Assembly (NCBI GenBank): GCA_017847885.1
Contig: JAGAUA010000023.1
Location: 1 to 51,004 of the forward strand
DNA from: Oscillospiraceae bacterium
GTDB lineage: Bacteria; Bacillota; Clostridia; Oscillospirales; Ruminococcaceae
Reading direction: 5' to 3'
Length of the DNA stretch: 51,004 bases
This document shows, in pieces, positions 16,053 through 24,256 of this stretch. The position numbers and the translations under genes are program-made. Under the pieces are notes generated by a model that had not been told where the DNA came from, searched no databases, and was given only the letters and a program-made list of their open reading frames with translations. How positions within the stretch are numbered: position 1 is the first letter of the stretch; each line of letters opens with the position of its first letter.

Positions 16053-16466
16053 ATGGTTTATCGTATTGCGGCATCGCACACTCTTGATAAAAATTCCGCT
16101 GAGGATATTTTTCAGGAGGTTTTTCTGGCTTTTGCGGAAAATTACAGAAAGCTGAAAAATGATGAACACATAAAGCATTGGCTTATCAGAACAGCTGTAA
16201 ACCGCAGCATAAGCCTGAACAGAAAAATTTGCCGAAGGGGCGAAAATACATATGATGAGCGTTTCGGGGCTGACGACACCCGTTTCCGTGACTTGAAAAT
16301 GATTGTGGAAAATCTGCCCGAGAAGTACCGTACTGTTATTTTTATGTGCTGCTGCGAGGGGTATACGGTAAAAGAGACTGCTAAGATACTGCATAAAAGT
16401 GAGGGTACTGTAAAATCCCAGCTTTTCCGTGCCAAAAAACTTTTGAAAAACGAATTGGAGGAATAA
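16053..16466 (+). CDS. ECF-type RNA polymerase sigma factor, start uncertain
   Basis: 137 residues from the first ATG. Sigma-70 region 2 (SAEDIFQEVFLAF) and region 4 (LPEKYRTVIFMCCCEGYTVKETAKILHKSEGTVKSQLFRAKKLL) are clear, the latter containing the -35-binding helix-turn-helix. The coding frame continues upstream to 15975 and encodes FGEIVEKYGDMVYR, which is normal region 2 sequence, so the true protein is longer than the ATG at 16053 allows. There is, however, no ATG, GTG or TTG in that extension; an ATG at 15998 is off by one base, and an AAAGGA lies at 15993. A non-standard start or a one-base change is possible. It is followed three bases later by a probable anti-sigma gene. Confidence 0.8.
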   Translation: MVYRIAASHTLDKNSAEDIFQEVFLAFAENYRKLKNDEHIKHWLIRTAVNRSISLNRKICRRGENTYDERFGADDTRFRDLKMIVENLPEKYRTVIFMCCCEGYTVKETAKILHKSEGTVKSQLFRAKKLLKNELEE

Positions 16467-16468
16467 TA

Positions 16469-17482
16469 ATGAATATTCAAAAATATAAAAACTGCCTTGA
16501 GAGCATAAGCGCTTCTGACGAATTAAAAGGGCAAACAATTAATCTTATGAATAATGCCGATACTGCTGCTGTAAAAAAACGCAGAATATCAAAAATTTGG
16601 GCATATGCCATTGCGGCTGTTTTGGCTGTTTCGCTGGTCGGGATAGGCACGTATGCTTATAATTCGGGCTGGATAGAATTTTTCTTCGGAGAAAGTGCAG
16701 ACAAGCTTCTTTCCGACGATGCCGATTATTCGGTTGAACTTGAAAACATTGAGATACGGTGTGATGACCCTGATTATTCTTTTGAGATAACTTCTGCCTA
16801 TAATTTTGACGAGTTTTTGTTCTATGAGCTTGACGTTCACCGTACAGACGGAACGCCGATCAAGCTTCCAGACGGTTTTGATGCTGTTTCAAGCGGCGGC
16901 GGGTTCAGCCGTGAAAATATGGGCGAAAATTTTGATCTGAAATCGGGCAATTGGGGGCAGCACGCTTCTAATATTATGGGCGCAACCGATGACGGCGGTA
17001 TAACCGTGCTGTGCGATATTTATTCCGTAAACGGATTTGCAAGCGGCGACCATATCCATTTCGTTCTTGAACAGCTGCTGACATTTCGCCCTGTTCATAT
17101 ATTCACTTGGGCGACAGTGGAAATTGAGTTTGACATTTCAAAGCTGCCTGATTCCAACAAACAATTTATAGAGGTAAACAAAACCGCAGGCTTTGACGAC
17201 GGATATTCCTGCAAGATCAATCGTATCTCACTCAGTCCGATGTGCATAACTGTGAACGCCTCGGCTTTTGGTGGTGAAACCCTTGAAGAGCATCGGCTGA
17301 ACGATAATAAAATAGTGCTGAAAAACGGTGAGGTAATAGAAAATTGCGGTATCAATCACGATAAAATAGGGACGGAAATGGAGATCTTCCTGTTCTGGGA
17401 AAGTATTATCGGACCGAGATTCATTATGCCCGACGAAATAGCCGAGGTGCATATAGGCGATCTTGTTATTGATTGTGATTAA
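16469..17482 (+). CDS. probable anti-sigma factor, single-pass membrane protein
   Basis: 337 residues. About 40 cytosolic residues, one transmembrane helix (near residues 43-65, WAYAIAAVLAVSLVGIGTYAY) and a large extracellular domain without a recognised catalytic motif. The layout resembles DUF4179-type and other Gram-positive anti-sigma proteins. The start lies three bases after the sigma-factor stop, with GGAGGAATA as ribosome binding site. Inferred role: hold the sigma factor at the membrane and release it on an extracellular signal. The signal is unknown. Confidence 0.72.
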   Translation: MNIQKYKNCLESISASDELKGQTINLMNNADTAAVKKRRISKIWAYAIAAVLAVSLVGIGTYAYNSGWIEFFFGESADKLLSDDADYSVELENIEIRCDDPDYSFEITSAYNFDEFLFYELDVHRTDGTPIKLPDGFDAVSSGGGFSRENMGENFDLKSGNWGQHASNIMGATDDGGITVLCDIYSVNGFASGDHIHFVLEQLLTFRPVHIFTWATVEIEFDISKLPDSNKQFIEVNKTAGFDDGYSCKINRISLSPMCITVNASAFGGETLEEHRLNDNKIVLKNGEVIENCGINHDKIGTEMEIFLFWESIIGPRFIMPDEIAEVHIGDLVIDCD

Positions 17483-17552
17483 CTTTTGGTTTGTAGATGA
17501 CCCAATATATTCCTTTTTAAACTTTAGTACGTAAATATCCGTGCGAAAACTA

Positions 17553-17581
17553 TTGAAAAATCGACAGCTTTGTGTTATACT
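17553..17581 (+). promoter_or_regulatory. promoter of mscL
   Basis: TTGAAA at 17553-17558, 17-bp spacer, TATACT at 17576-17581. Confidence 0.7.
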
Positions 17582-17654
17582 GTTTAAGATATACTTATTA
17601 AAGTGCAGAAATATTATGTTCTGCAAAATACATAAAACAAAGGAGTTTTTCAAA

Positions 17655-18089
17655 ATGAAAAAGTTTTTAAAGGAATTCAAGGAATTTGCAATGCGCGGTA
17701 ACGTGCTTGACATGGCTGTCGGTGTTGTTATCGGTGCTGCGTTCAAGGCTATCATCGACTCGGTGGTAAACGACCTTATTTCTCCGCTCATCGGTCTTAT
17801 TTTCCAGAGCGATTTCAGCGACCTTGTGCTTACGATAAACGACGTTTCTATCGGCTACGGCGCTTTCATTACTGCGGTTATCAACTTTATTATAGTTGCG
17901 TTCGTGCTTTTCGTTATCGTTAAGGCGGCAAACAAGGCTTCCTCTTTCAGAAAGAAGCCAGAGGCTCCCAAGGCACCCACTACAAAGAAGTGCCCTTACT
18001 GCCTCAGCGAAATTGCAATTGAGGCTACACGCTGCCCTCACTGCACCTCCGAGCTTCCCGAAGAAGCAAAGGAAGAGGTCAAGGCGTAA
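17655..18089 (+). CDS. mscL: large-conductance mechanosensitive channel with C-terminal zinc ribbon
   Basis: Homopentameric membrane valve that opens under extreme tension to release solutes during osmotic downshock. 144 residues. N-terminal helix FKEFAMRGNVLDMAVGVVIGAAF (first part residues 8-20), the TM1 pore helix, TM2 about residues 70-92, then a linker and a zinc-ribbon of two CxxC pairs, C113/C116 (KKCPYC) and C127/C130 (TRCPHC). The zinc ribbon replaces the coiled-coil end of E. coli MscL. The ATG at 17655 has AAAGGAG ten bases upstream; in-frame ATGs further upstream overlap the promoter. No terminator follows, so it may lead an operon with the dehydrogenase and proBA. Confidence 0.94.
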   Translation: MKKFLKEFKEFAMRGNVLDMAVGVVIGAAFKAIIDSVVNDLISPLIGLIFQSDFSDLVLTINDVSIGYGAFITAVINFIIVAFVLFVIVKAANKASSFRKKPEAPKAPTTKKCPYCLSEIAIEATRCPHCTSELPEEAKEEVKA

Positions 18090-18103
18090 GTCTATACATA
18101 CGG

Positions 18104-18134
18104 AAAGGAGCGCATTTTCCTGTGGGGAAATGCC
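18104..18134 (+). promoter_or_regulatory. ribosome binding site separated from start codons by a hairpin
   Basis: AAAGGAG at 18104-18110, one base, then a 9-bp stem (GCATTTTCC / GGGAAATGC, loop TGTG, 18112-18133), then ATGs at 18135, 18141 and 18144. If the hairpin is looped out, the spacing to the ATG at 18141 becomes eight bases, a normal value. The same arrangement occurs before ybaK. Confidence 0.55.
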
Positions 18135-18140
18135 ATGTGT

Positions 18141-19094
18141 ATGATGAAAATTTCCATTCTTGAAGCAAAGACTGTTTCAAAGGGCGACGTGTCCTTTGAG
18201 GAAATATATTCTCTCGGAGAGGTGACGGAGTTCCCTTTGACCCCCGTTGACAAAATCGTTGAAAATGTGGGTGACGCAGAGGCTGTTCTCTGCAACAAAA
18301 CGCCCTTTACCGAGGACGTCCTCCGCGCCTGCCCAAAGCTTAAATACATTGGTCTGTGCGCTACGGGCTACAACAACATCGACCTTAAAGCCTGCCGCGA
18401 GCTGGGTATTACGGTCTGCAACGTTCCTGCATATTCCACCGACGCGGTTGCGCAGCACGTCTTTGCGCTTATGCTTCATTTTGCAAGCAGAGTTGCGGAG
18501 TATGACGGCTTTGTCAAGTCGGGCGGCTGGATAAGGTCCGATACCTTTTCAAATTTTGCATTTCCGATACGTGAGCTTTCGGGCAAGACGCTGGGCATAA
18601 TCGGCTACGGCTCGATAGGCAGGAAAACCGCTCAGATAGCCAATGCCTTCGGTATGAACGTTATCGTCAGCACCCGTACTCCAAAGCAGGACGATACCGT
18701 GAAATTTACCGATATGGAAACGCTGTTTTCCAAATCCGATTTTATTTCCGTACACTGTCCGCTGACCGAGGCTACCAAGGAGCTTGTGGGCAGGGATATG
18801 CTGAAGCTTTGCAAGGAAAGCTGCGTTATCGTAAACACCAGCCGCGGTCCCGTGATAGACGAGGAAGCGCTGGCAGAAGCGCTCAACAGCGGCAGGATAG
18901 CAGGTGCGGCGCTGGACGTGCTTTGCACCGAGCCAATGCTTGAAAGCTGTCCGCTTATCGGGGCAAAGAACTGCATCATTACCCCTCACGTGGCATGGGC
19001 GCCTCTTGAAACGAGAGAGCGGCTTGTGAAGGTGGTTGCGGAAAATCTCAGGGCGTATATAAACGGCGCGCCGATAAATACGGTAACGGAATAA
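18141..19094 (+). CDS. D-2-hydroxyacid dehydrogenase family protein
   Basis: NAD(P)-dependent oxidoreductase of the phosphoglycerate/glycerate/hydroxypyruvate dehydrogenase family; cytosolic. 317 residues. The Rossmann motif is LGIIGYGSIGRKTA near residue 150, followed by the catalytic Arg in VNTSRGPVID, Glu in GAALDVLCTEP, and His in ITPHVAWA, so all three catalytic residues are present. It lacks a C-terminal ACT domain and so is not SerA of the long type. Substrate not determinable. Three ATGs lie close together; 18141 was chosen because of the looped-out ribosome binding site spacing. proB starts 22 bases downstream. Confidence 0.88.
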   Translation: MMKISILEAKTVSKGDVSFEEIYSLGEVTEFPLTPVDKIVENVGDAEAVLCNKTPFTEDVLRACPKLKYIGLCATGYNNIDLKACRELGITVCNVPAYSTDAVAQHVFALMLHFASRVAEYDGFVKSGGWIRSDTFSNFAFPIRELSGKTLGIIGYGSIGRKTAQIANAFGMNVIVSTRTPKQDDTVKFTDMETLFSKSDFISVHCPLTEATKELVGRDMLKLCKESCVIVNTSRGPVIDEEALAEALNSGRIAGAALDVLCTEPMLESCPLIGAKNCIITPHVAWAPLETRERLVKVVAENLRAYINGAPINTVTE

Positions 19095-19116
19095 CTGAAA
19101 GGCGGAAATTGCGGAT

Positions 19117-19905
19117 ATGTTTGATATAAGCGAGAAAAAGAGAATTGTTATAAAGGTGGGTACGTCTACACTTACCCATAAAACCGGCAGGCTGAATATA
19201 CGCCGTATGGAGAAATTCGTTAAAGTCCTTGCCGACCTGCAAAACAGCGGAAAGGAGATAGTCCTTGTTTCTTCGGGCGCTATCGGTCTGGGAATGGCGA
19301 AAATGGGTCTTGCGGAGCGGCCAAAGGATACCCCTATGAAGCAGGCGTGCGCCGCTGTGGGTCAGTGCGAGCTGATGTATATTTACGACAAGCTTTTCGG
19401 CGAATACAACCTTAACGTTGCGCAGATACTGCTTACGAAATACATTATTGATACTCCGAGAAAGAACAACGTTGAAAACACCTTTGAAAAGCTTATCGGT
19501 CACAACGTTATTCCCGTTGTTAACGAAAACGACACCGTTGCTATCGACGAGCTGGAGCTTGAGCTTGGAGAGAACGACAGCCTTGCCGCTTTGGTAGGGA
19601 TTTTCAGCCGCGCGGATATGCTTGTTATCCTTTCGGATATCGACGGCTTTTACGACGGCAACCCCAAGGATAACCCCGACGCAAAGCTTATCCCCGTTGT
19701 GAACAAGATAGACGACAGAATTCGCTCACTTGCTGGCGGAGCAGGCTCGGGTCTGGGCACGGGGGGCATGATAACCAAGATAAACGCTGCCGAGATTGCT
19801 ATGAACGCAGGCATTGATATGGCGATACTCAACGGCAGAAACCCGTCCATTCTTTACGACCTTTTCGATGGAAAGAGCGTGGGCACGATTTTTACAAACA
19901 AGTAA
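19117..19905 (+). CDS. proB: glutamate 5-kinase
   Basis: First step of proline synthesis: phosphorylates glutamate to gamma-glutamyl phosphate. 262 residues with an amino-acid kinase fold: IVIKVGTSTLTH near residue 10, VSSGAIGLGM near 52, VVNENDTVAIDEL near 140, and the ATP-site SDIDGFYDGNP. It ends after the kinase domain and therefore lacks the C-terminal PUA domain of the 367-residue E. coli enzyme, as in many Firmicutes. The start at 19117 follows GAAAGGCGG. Directly followed by proA (13-bp gap); proC is not in the window. Confidence 0.95.
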   Translation: MFDISEKKRIVIKVGTSTLTHKTGRLNIRRMEKFVKVLADLQNSGKEIVLVSSGAIGLGMAKMGLAERPKDTPMKQACAAVGQCELMYIYDKLFGEYNLNVAQILLTKYIIDTPRKNNVENTFEKLIGHNVIPVVNENDTVAIDELELELGENDSLAALVGIFSRADMLVILSDIDGFYDGNPKDNPDAKLIPVVNKIDDRIRSLAGGAGSGLGTGGMITKINAAEIAMNAGIDMAILNGRNPSILYDLFDGKSVGTIFTNK

Positions 19906-19918
19906 CGGAGGCTGCTTT

Positions 19919-21166
19919 ATGACATATATAGAAACTTTGGGCGCAAGGGCAAAGGCTTCGGAAAAGGCTATGCGCTGCGCTTCGGCTCAGAAGAAAAACG
20001 AGGCGCTTGAAGCAATTGCAAAGGCGCTTACGGATAATATTGACAGGATACTTTCCGCAAACGCACTTGACCTTGAGGCTGCGGAAAGCAACGGCATTTC
20101 AAAGGTAATGCAGGACAGACTCCGCCTTACCGAGGACAGGGTAAAGAGCATTGCCGCAAGCGTTCTTGACGTGGTTAAGCTTAGTGACCCCGTTGGCAGC
20201 GCCGACAGCGGCATGATTGCTCCCAACGGAATGAGAATAACAAAAATCCGCGTGCCGCTGGGCGTTATCGGAATTATCTTCGAGTCCCGCCCCAACGTAA
20301 CCGTGGACGCGGCGGTGCTGTGCCTTAAAACGGGCAACGTGGTGATACTTCGCGGCGGCAAGGAGGCTTACAACTCAAACAAGTGTCTTTGCGATATAAT
20401 GCGCGGCGCAGTCTCTGCCTGCGGACTTCCCGAGGACGCGGTACAGTTTGTGGACGATACAACACGCGAGGTAACCACACAGCTCATGCGGTGCAGCGAT
20501 TACCTTGACGTGCTTATTCCCAGAGGCGGCGCAGGACTTATCCGCGCGGTAAAGGAAAACGCAACTGTTCCCGTTATCGAGACAGGCGTGGGCAACTGCC
20601 ATGTTTACGTTGACGATACCGCAGACCTTGAAATGGCGGTGAATATCGTTGACAACGGCAAGACCCAGCGTCCGTCGGTGTGCAACGCTATTGAGTCATT
20701 GCTTGTGCATGAAAAAATTGCGGATAAGGTGCTTCCCATGATTAAGGCAAGGCTTGACCGGCATAACGTTGAGATACGCGGCTGCGAGAAAACCGCGGCT
20801 ATTCTCGGAAATTGCGTTGTGCCCGTTACCGAGGAGGATTACGCTACGGAATTCCTTGACTACATCATCTCGGTAAAGGTGGTAAGCGGCATTGACGAGG
20901 CTATCGACCATATATCAAAATACACCACGGGTCACAGTGAATGTATCGTGACAAACTCCCTTGCAAATGCCGAAAAATTCAAAAGCGAAATTGACGCGGC
21001 TGCGGTTTACGTAAACGCTTCGACCCGTTTCACCGACGGCGGCGAGTTCGGCTTCGGCGCGGAGATAGGCATATCCACCCAGAAGCTTCACGCAAGAGGT
21101 CCTATGGGTCTGAGAGAGCTTACCTCTATGAAATATCTTATTGACGGTAACGGACAGATAAGATAA
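19919..21166 (+). CDS. proA: gamma-glutamyl phosphate reductase
   Basis: Second step of proline synthesis: NADPH-dependent reduction of gamma-glutamyl phosphate to glutamate semialdehyde. 415 residues, normal length. Aldehyde-dehydrogenase fold with IFESRPNVTVDAA, the NCHVYVDDTAD segment, and the catalytic Cys in TQRPSVCNAIES. The ATG at 19919 has CGGAGG nine bases upstream; a longer in-frame start at 19814 overlaps proB and is rejected. In a tight operon with proB and the membrane protein gene that follows (14-bp gap). Confidence 0.95.
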   Translation: MTYIETLGARAKASEKAMRCASAQKKNEALEAIAKALTDNIDRILSANALDLEAAESNGISKVMQDRLRLTEDRVKSIAASVLDVVKLSDPVGSADSGMIAPNGMRITKIRVPLGVIGIIFESRPNVTVDAAVLCLKTGNVVILRGGKEAYNSNKCLCDIMRGAVSACGLPEDAVQFVDDTTREVTTQLMRCSDYLDVLIPRGGAGLIRAVKENATVPVIETGVGNCHVYVDDTADLEMAVNIVDNGKTQRPSVCNAIESLLVHEKIADKVLPMIKARLDRHNVEIRGCEKTAAILGNCVVPVTEEDYATEFLDYIISVKVVSGIDEAIDHISKYTTGHSECIVTNSLANAEKFKSEIDAAAVYVNASTRFTDGGEFGFGAEIGISTQKLHARGPMGLRELTSMKYLIDGNGQIR

Positions 21167-21180
21167 GAAAGGTCAAAGTT

Positions 21181-22119
21181 ATGAGTGATGAAAAAAAGGA
21201 CAAGGACTTTTTCGATTATGACAGCTATGTAAAAAAAAGCAAAAAGAAGCCGCAGAAAAGCAATAACCGCGGCAAACAGAAGCCGCCCAGGTTTGTTCCT
21301 GCCGATGAAGCAGACAAGGCAAAGAAAAAGCAGGAGCATGAGTCTATCGACAGCATTAAGCGTATGTTTGACGAGGCGCTGGACGAAAGCCATGAGGAGC
21401 TTGCGGAATTTACCGAGGAGCAGGCTGTTCCCGATATGCCCGAGACAAACCCCGAGGGCTTCAGAAGAAAGCTTTACATGATCTTCGGCGTGTTCATTTC
21501 CGTGCTTGCGTTTATCGGTCTTATTTCAACGGTCAGCTTTGCGGTGGACAAGATAAAGGATTTTGCCGACAATACCCAGCAGAAAAACGAGTTTGCAAGG
21601 TTTATATACCCCATCGTGATATGCGACCCTGCGCCCTTTAACCAGACGGTGAAGCTCCGCAGCGACACGATGATCACCGCGGCGCTTTGGGATATTATAC
21701 TATATGAAGACAAATCAAAATACGAGGCGGATTTCGATATGATAATCGTGCCCGAGGTGGACGTGGAAAGGCATTGCGCCGCACTTTTCGGCACGGGTCT
21801 TAGCGTTACCCACCAGTCGATACTCGGCGCGGACGTTCAGTTTTATTACGATGAAAGCATAAAGTCCTATCGAATACCGTCCAATCCGAAGTATTTCACC
21901 TATTCGCCGTATATTGAGGAGATAACCCGTGTGGGCGAGCGGTATACCCTTACCGTGGGATATGTTTCGCCTACTCCTGCGTGGCTGACGCTTACGTCCG
22001 ATGAAGAACCGAAGCCCGACAAATATGTGGAGTACGTGGTATCAAAGCGCGGAAACGAAATGACCCTTGTGGCGATACAGGAATCGCCGATAAAGGTGGA
22101 TTCTCCTCACGGTCTGTAA
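21181..22119 (+). CDS. uncharacterised single-pass membrane protein downstream of proA
   Basis: 312 residues, function not recognised. A highly charged Lys-rich N-terminal region of about 95 residues (KKSKKKPQKSNNRGKQKPP), one transmembrane helix near residues 97-120 (YMIFGVFISVLAFIGLIST) and an extracellular domain of about 190 residues without a known motif. With a cytosolic Lys-rich tail the N-in/C-out orientation is expected. AAAGGTC precedes the ATG at 21181, and it is 14 bp after proA, so probably co-transcribed. The link to proline synthesis may be coincidental. Confidence 0.72.
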   Translation: MSDEKKDKDFFDYDSYVKKSKKKPQKSNNRGKQKPPRFVPADEADKAKKKQEHESIDSIKRMFDEALDESHEELAEFTEEQAVPDMPETNPEGFRRKLYMIFGVFISVLAFIGLISTVSFAVDKIKDFADNTQQKNEFARFIYPIVICDPAPFNQTVKLRSDTMITAALWDIILYEDKSKYEADFDMIIVPEVDVERHCAALFGTGLSVTHQSILGADVQFYYDESIKSYRIPSNPKYFTYSPYIEEITRVGERYTLTVGYVSPTPAWLTLTSDEEPKPDKYVEYVVSKRGNEMTLVAIQESPIKVDSPHGL

Positions 22120-22133
22120 AAGAAGAGGTATAA

Positions 22134-22187
22134 GTTTGAAAATAAATTTTCAAACCCGAGTTTTGTTTTTCAAGCTGCCGCTTGAAA
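22134..22187 (+). terminator. two hairpins after the membrane protein gene, terminator-like
   Basis: GTTTGAAAA-TAAA-TTTTCAAAC at 22134-22155 followed by a T-rich stretch (GTTTTGTTTTT), then TTTCAAGC-TGCC-GCTTGAAA at 22168-22187. They probably end the proBA transcript, making ybaK-ahcY a separate or partly read-through unit. Confidence 0.5.
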
Positions 22188-22231
22188 TTTTGCGCGGCCG
22201 ACTGAGTCGGGTCTAAAACCACAAAACATCG

Positions 22232-22272
22232 AAAGGAGTGCATTTTTCCTATCGGAAAAATGGGTATACCTA
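22232..22272 (+). promoter_or_regulatory. ribosome binding site plus hairpin before ybaK
   Basis: AAAGGAG at 22232-22238, two bases, a perfect 9-bp stem (CATTTTTCC / GGAAAAATG, loop TATC, 22241-22262), then ten bases including GGTATACC before the ATG at 22273. Nearly the same sequence and design as before the gene at 18141. Confidence 0.55.
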
Positions 22273-22743
22273 ATGAATAAAACCAATGCAATGCGTCTGC
22301 TTGAAGCGGCTGGGATACCATTCCGCACCGCTGAATATGAAGTGGACGAAAACGACCTGTCGGGCGTTCACGTTGCCGAACAGCTGGGGCAGCCCCCCGA
22401 GCAGGTGTTCAAGACCCTTGTGCTAAAGGGCGAGCGGACGGGGTACTTTGTATGCTGTATTCCCGTGAACGAGGAGCTTGACCTAAAAAAAGCCGCAAAG
22501 GCGGCAGGGGACAAGAAATGTGAGATGCTCCACGTCAAGGACCTGCTTGGCGTGACGGGGTATATCCGCGGCGGCTGCTCTCCCGTGGGAATGAAGAAAA
22601 AGTTCCCCACGTTTATGGACGAGACGGCAATTCTGTTTGACGAGATAGCCGTCAGCGCAGGTGTTCGGGGCGCACAGATAATTGTTGAGCCAAACGCTTT
22701 GTGCGAGTATGTCGGCGCTAAAATGCTTGAATTAACTTTATGA
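22273..22743 (+). CDS. ybaK: YbaK/EbsC-type aminoacyl-tRNA deacylase
   Basis: Hydrolyses Cys-tRNA(Pro) formed by mischarging, a trans-editing activity protecting translation; cytosolic. 156 residues, normal length. Family landmarks: DLSGVHVAEQLG near residue 28, QVFKTLVLKG near 42, the catalytic Lys region DLKKAAKAAG, and YIRGGCSPVGMKKKFP near 98. ATG at 22273. ahcY begins 19 bases after its stop, so the two are probably co-transcribed. Confidence 0.92.
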   Translation: MNKTNAMRLLEAAGIPFRTAEYEVDENDLSGVHVAEQLGQPPEQVFKTLVLKGERTGYFVCCIPVNEELDLKKAAKAAGDKKCEMLHVKDLLGVTGYIRGGCSPVGMKKKFPTFMDETAILFDEIAVSAGVRGAQIIVEPNALCEYVGAKMLELTL

Positions 22744-22762
22744 AAATGAGAGGGATTTTAAC

Positions 22763-24010
22763 ATGGCAAGTGAGATAAGAGATGTGAATTTGTGGGAAAG
22801 CGGCGAGACGAAAATTCAATGGGTCAAGGGCAATATGCCGCTTTTAAGAAGCATTGAAGCGGAATTTTCCGAGACCAAGCCTTTTGCAGGCATAAAGGTT
22901 GCACTTTCGGTACACCTTGAAGCGAAAACGGCGTACCTTTGCCGCGTCCTTGCGGCAGGCGGCGCGGAAATGTATATCACGGGCTCTAACCCTCTTTCCA
23001 CCCAGGACGACGTTGCGGCTGCACTTGTTCACGGCGGTCTGAACGTTTTTGCGTGGTACGGCGCTACCGAGGAGGAGTATCACCGCCATACCGCAAGGGT
23101 AATCGAGGCAGGTCCCAACATAATCATTGACGACGGCGGCGACCTTGTTAACCTTATCCACAACGAGTATCCCGAAAAAATAGCGGACGTTATCGGCGGC
23201 TGCGAGGAGACTACCACTGGTATTATCCGCCTTATTGCAATGGCAAAGGAAAACAAGCTGAAATTCCCCATGGTGCTGGTAAACAACGCTGACTGCAAGC
23301 ACCTTTTCGACAACCGCTACGGCACGGGTCAGTCTGTCTGGGACGGCATTAACCGCACCACAAACCTTATTGTTGCGGGAAAGAACGTTGTTGTTGCAGG
23401 CTATGGCTGGTGCGGCAAGGGCGTTGCAATGCGTGCAAAGGGTCTGGGCGCAGAGGTCATCGTTACCGAGATAGACCCTATCAAGGCGATGGAGGCTGTT
23501 ATGGACGGCTTTAAGGTCATGAAAATGACCGAGGCGGCAAAGGTGGGCGACTTTTTTGTAACAGTTACGGGCTGCCGCGACGTTATCACCGAGGAAAGCT
23601 TCCGCGTGATGAAGGACGGAGCTATCTGCTGCAACGCAGGTCATTTCGACGTTGAGGTGGACGTTGCAACGCTGAAAAAAATCGCTGTTGAGACCAAAAC
23701 TGCGCGCAACAATATTCAGGGCTACAAGCTTGAAAACGGCAAGTGGATATATGTTATTGCCGAGGGACGGCTCGTAAATCTTGCGGCAGGCGACGGTCAC
23801 CCTGCGGAAATTATGGATATGAGCTTTGCAATTCAGGCGCTTTCGGCGCTTCACCTTGTAAAGAATAAAAATAGTCTCAGCGAAAAGATCATTGACGTGC
23901 CCAAGTATATCGACCGCGAGGTTGCGGAGAGAAAGATACGCTTCTGGGGCATGGAGATAGATAAGCTTACCGATGTTCAGGAGGCATACCTCAACAGCTG
24001 GGAGGCATAG
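22763..24010 (+). CDS. ahcY: adenosylhomocysteinase (S-adenosylhomocysteine hydrolase)
   Basis: NAD-dependent enzyme that splits S-adenosylhomocysteine to adenosine and homocysteine, recycling the product of SAM-dependent methylation. 415 residues, the short prokaryotic form. Substrate-binding VHLEAKTAYLCRVL near residue 50 and NNADCKHLFDNRYGTGQS near 173; NAD-binding GYGWCGKGVAMRAKGLGA near 215; CNAGHFDVEVD near 293. It lacks the long C-terminal extension of eukaryotic enzymes. No SAH riboswitch was recognised upstream. Strong terminator follows. Confidence 0.95.
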   Translation: MASEIRDVNLWESGETKIQWVKGNMPLLRSIEAEFSETKPFAGIKVALSVHLEAKTAYLCRVLAAGGAEMYITGSNPLSTQDDVAAALVHGGLNVFAWYGATEEEYHRHTARVIEAGPNIIIDDGGDLVNLIHNEYPEKIADVIGGCEETTTGIIRLIAMAKENKLKFPMVLVNNADCKHLFDNRYGTGQSVWDGINRTTNLIVAGKNVVVAGYGWCGKGVAMRAKGLGAEVIVTEIDPIKAMEAVMDGFKVMKMTEAAKVGDFFVTVTGCRDVITEESFRVMKDGAICCNAGHFDVEVDVATLKKIAVETKTARNNIQGYKLENGKWIYVIAEGRLVNLAAGDGHPAEIMDMSFAIQALSALHLVKNKNSLSEKIIDVPKYIDREVAERKIRFWGMEIDKLTDVQEAYLNSWEA

Positions 24011-24018
24011 TGTATTAT

Positions 24019-24052
24019 GCGGCACGGAGCACTCCGTGCCGCTTTTGTTTTT
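24019..24052 (+). terminator. terminator of ahcY
   Basis: GCGGCACGGAG, loop CA, CTCCGTGCCGC, TTTTGTTTTT: a perfect 11-bp stem. Confidence 0.92.
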
Positions 24053-24131
24053 CAAATACAAAACGAAAGTTAATTTTGTGGAAGATTTGTGCATTACTGA
24101 CAATTGACATTTTATGTTACAAGTTGTATAC

Positions 24132-24170
24132 TTGTATTAACGTATTAGTTGTATTAGTTTATTAATACAA
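24132..24170 (+). promoter_or_regulatory. TTGTATTA repeats, possible operator upstream of the exporter operon
   Basis: TTGTATTA occurs at 24132-24139 and 24149-24156; the second is paired with an inverted copy TAATACAA at 24163-24170 to make a 22-bp palindrome. It lies 16-54 bp upstream of the -35. Typical of a regulator site, but no regulator gene is adjacent. Confidence 0.45.
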
Positions 24171-24185
24171 AAATGCAAAAAGGTA

Positions 24186-24221
24186 TTGACAAAGTGAATC
24201 TTATATGATATTATATCATAT
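24186..24221 (+). promoter_or_regulatory. promoter with 19-bp palindrome over the -10, exporter operon
   Basis: TTGACA at 24186-24191, 17-bp spacer, TATTAT at 24209-24214. The palindrome ATATGATAT-T-ATATCATAT (24203-24221) covers the -10, so a bound dimer would block RNA polymerase. Confidence 0.65.
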
Positions 24222-24256
24222 ATACTATTGTACCAACGTCAGAAAGGACAGATAAC

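Noticed and set aside
22744..22762. SAH riboswitch for ahcY
   Set aside because: Only 19 bases separate ybaK from ahcY, and the ybaK leader shows no SAH aptamer features.
22844..24103. A 419-codon open frame antisense to ahcY
   Set aside because: It is the mirror of a highly conserved gene with strong codon bias; it has no ribosome binding site or recognisable protein motifs.
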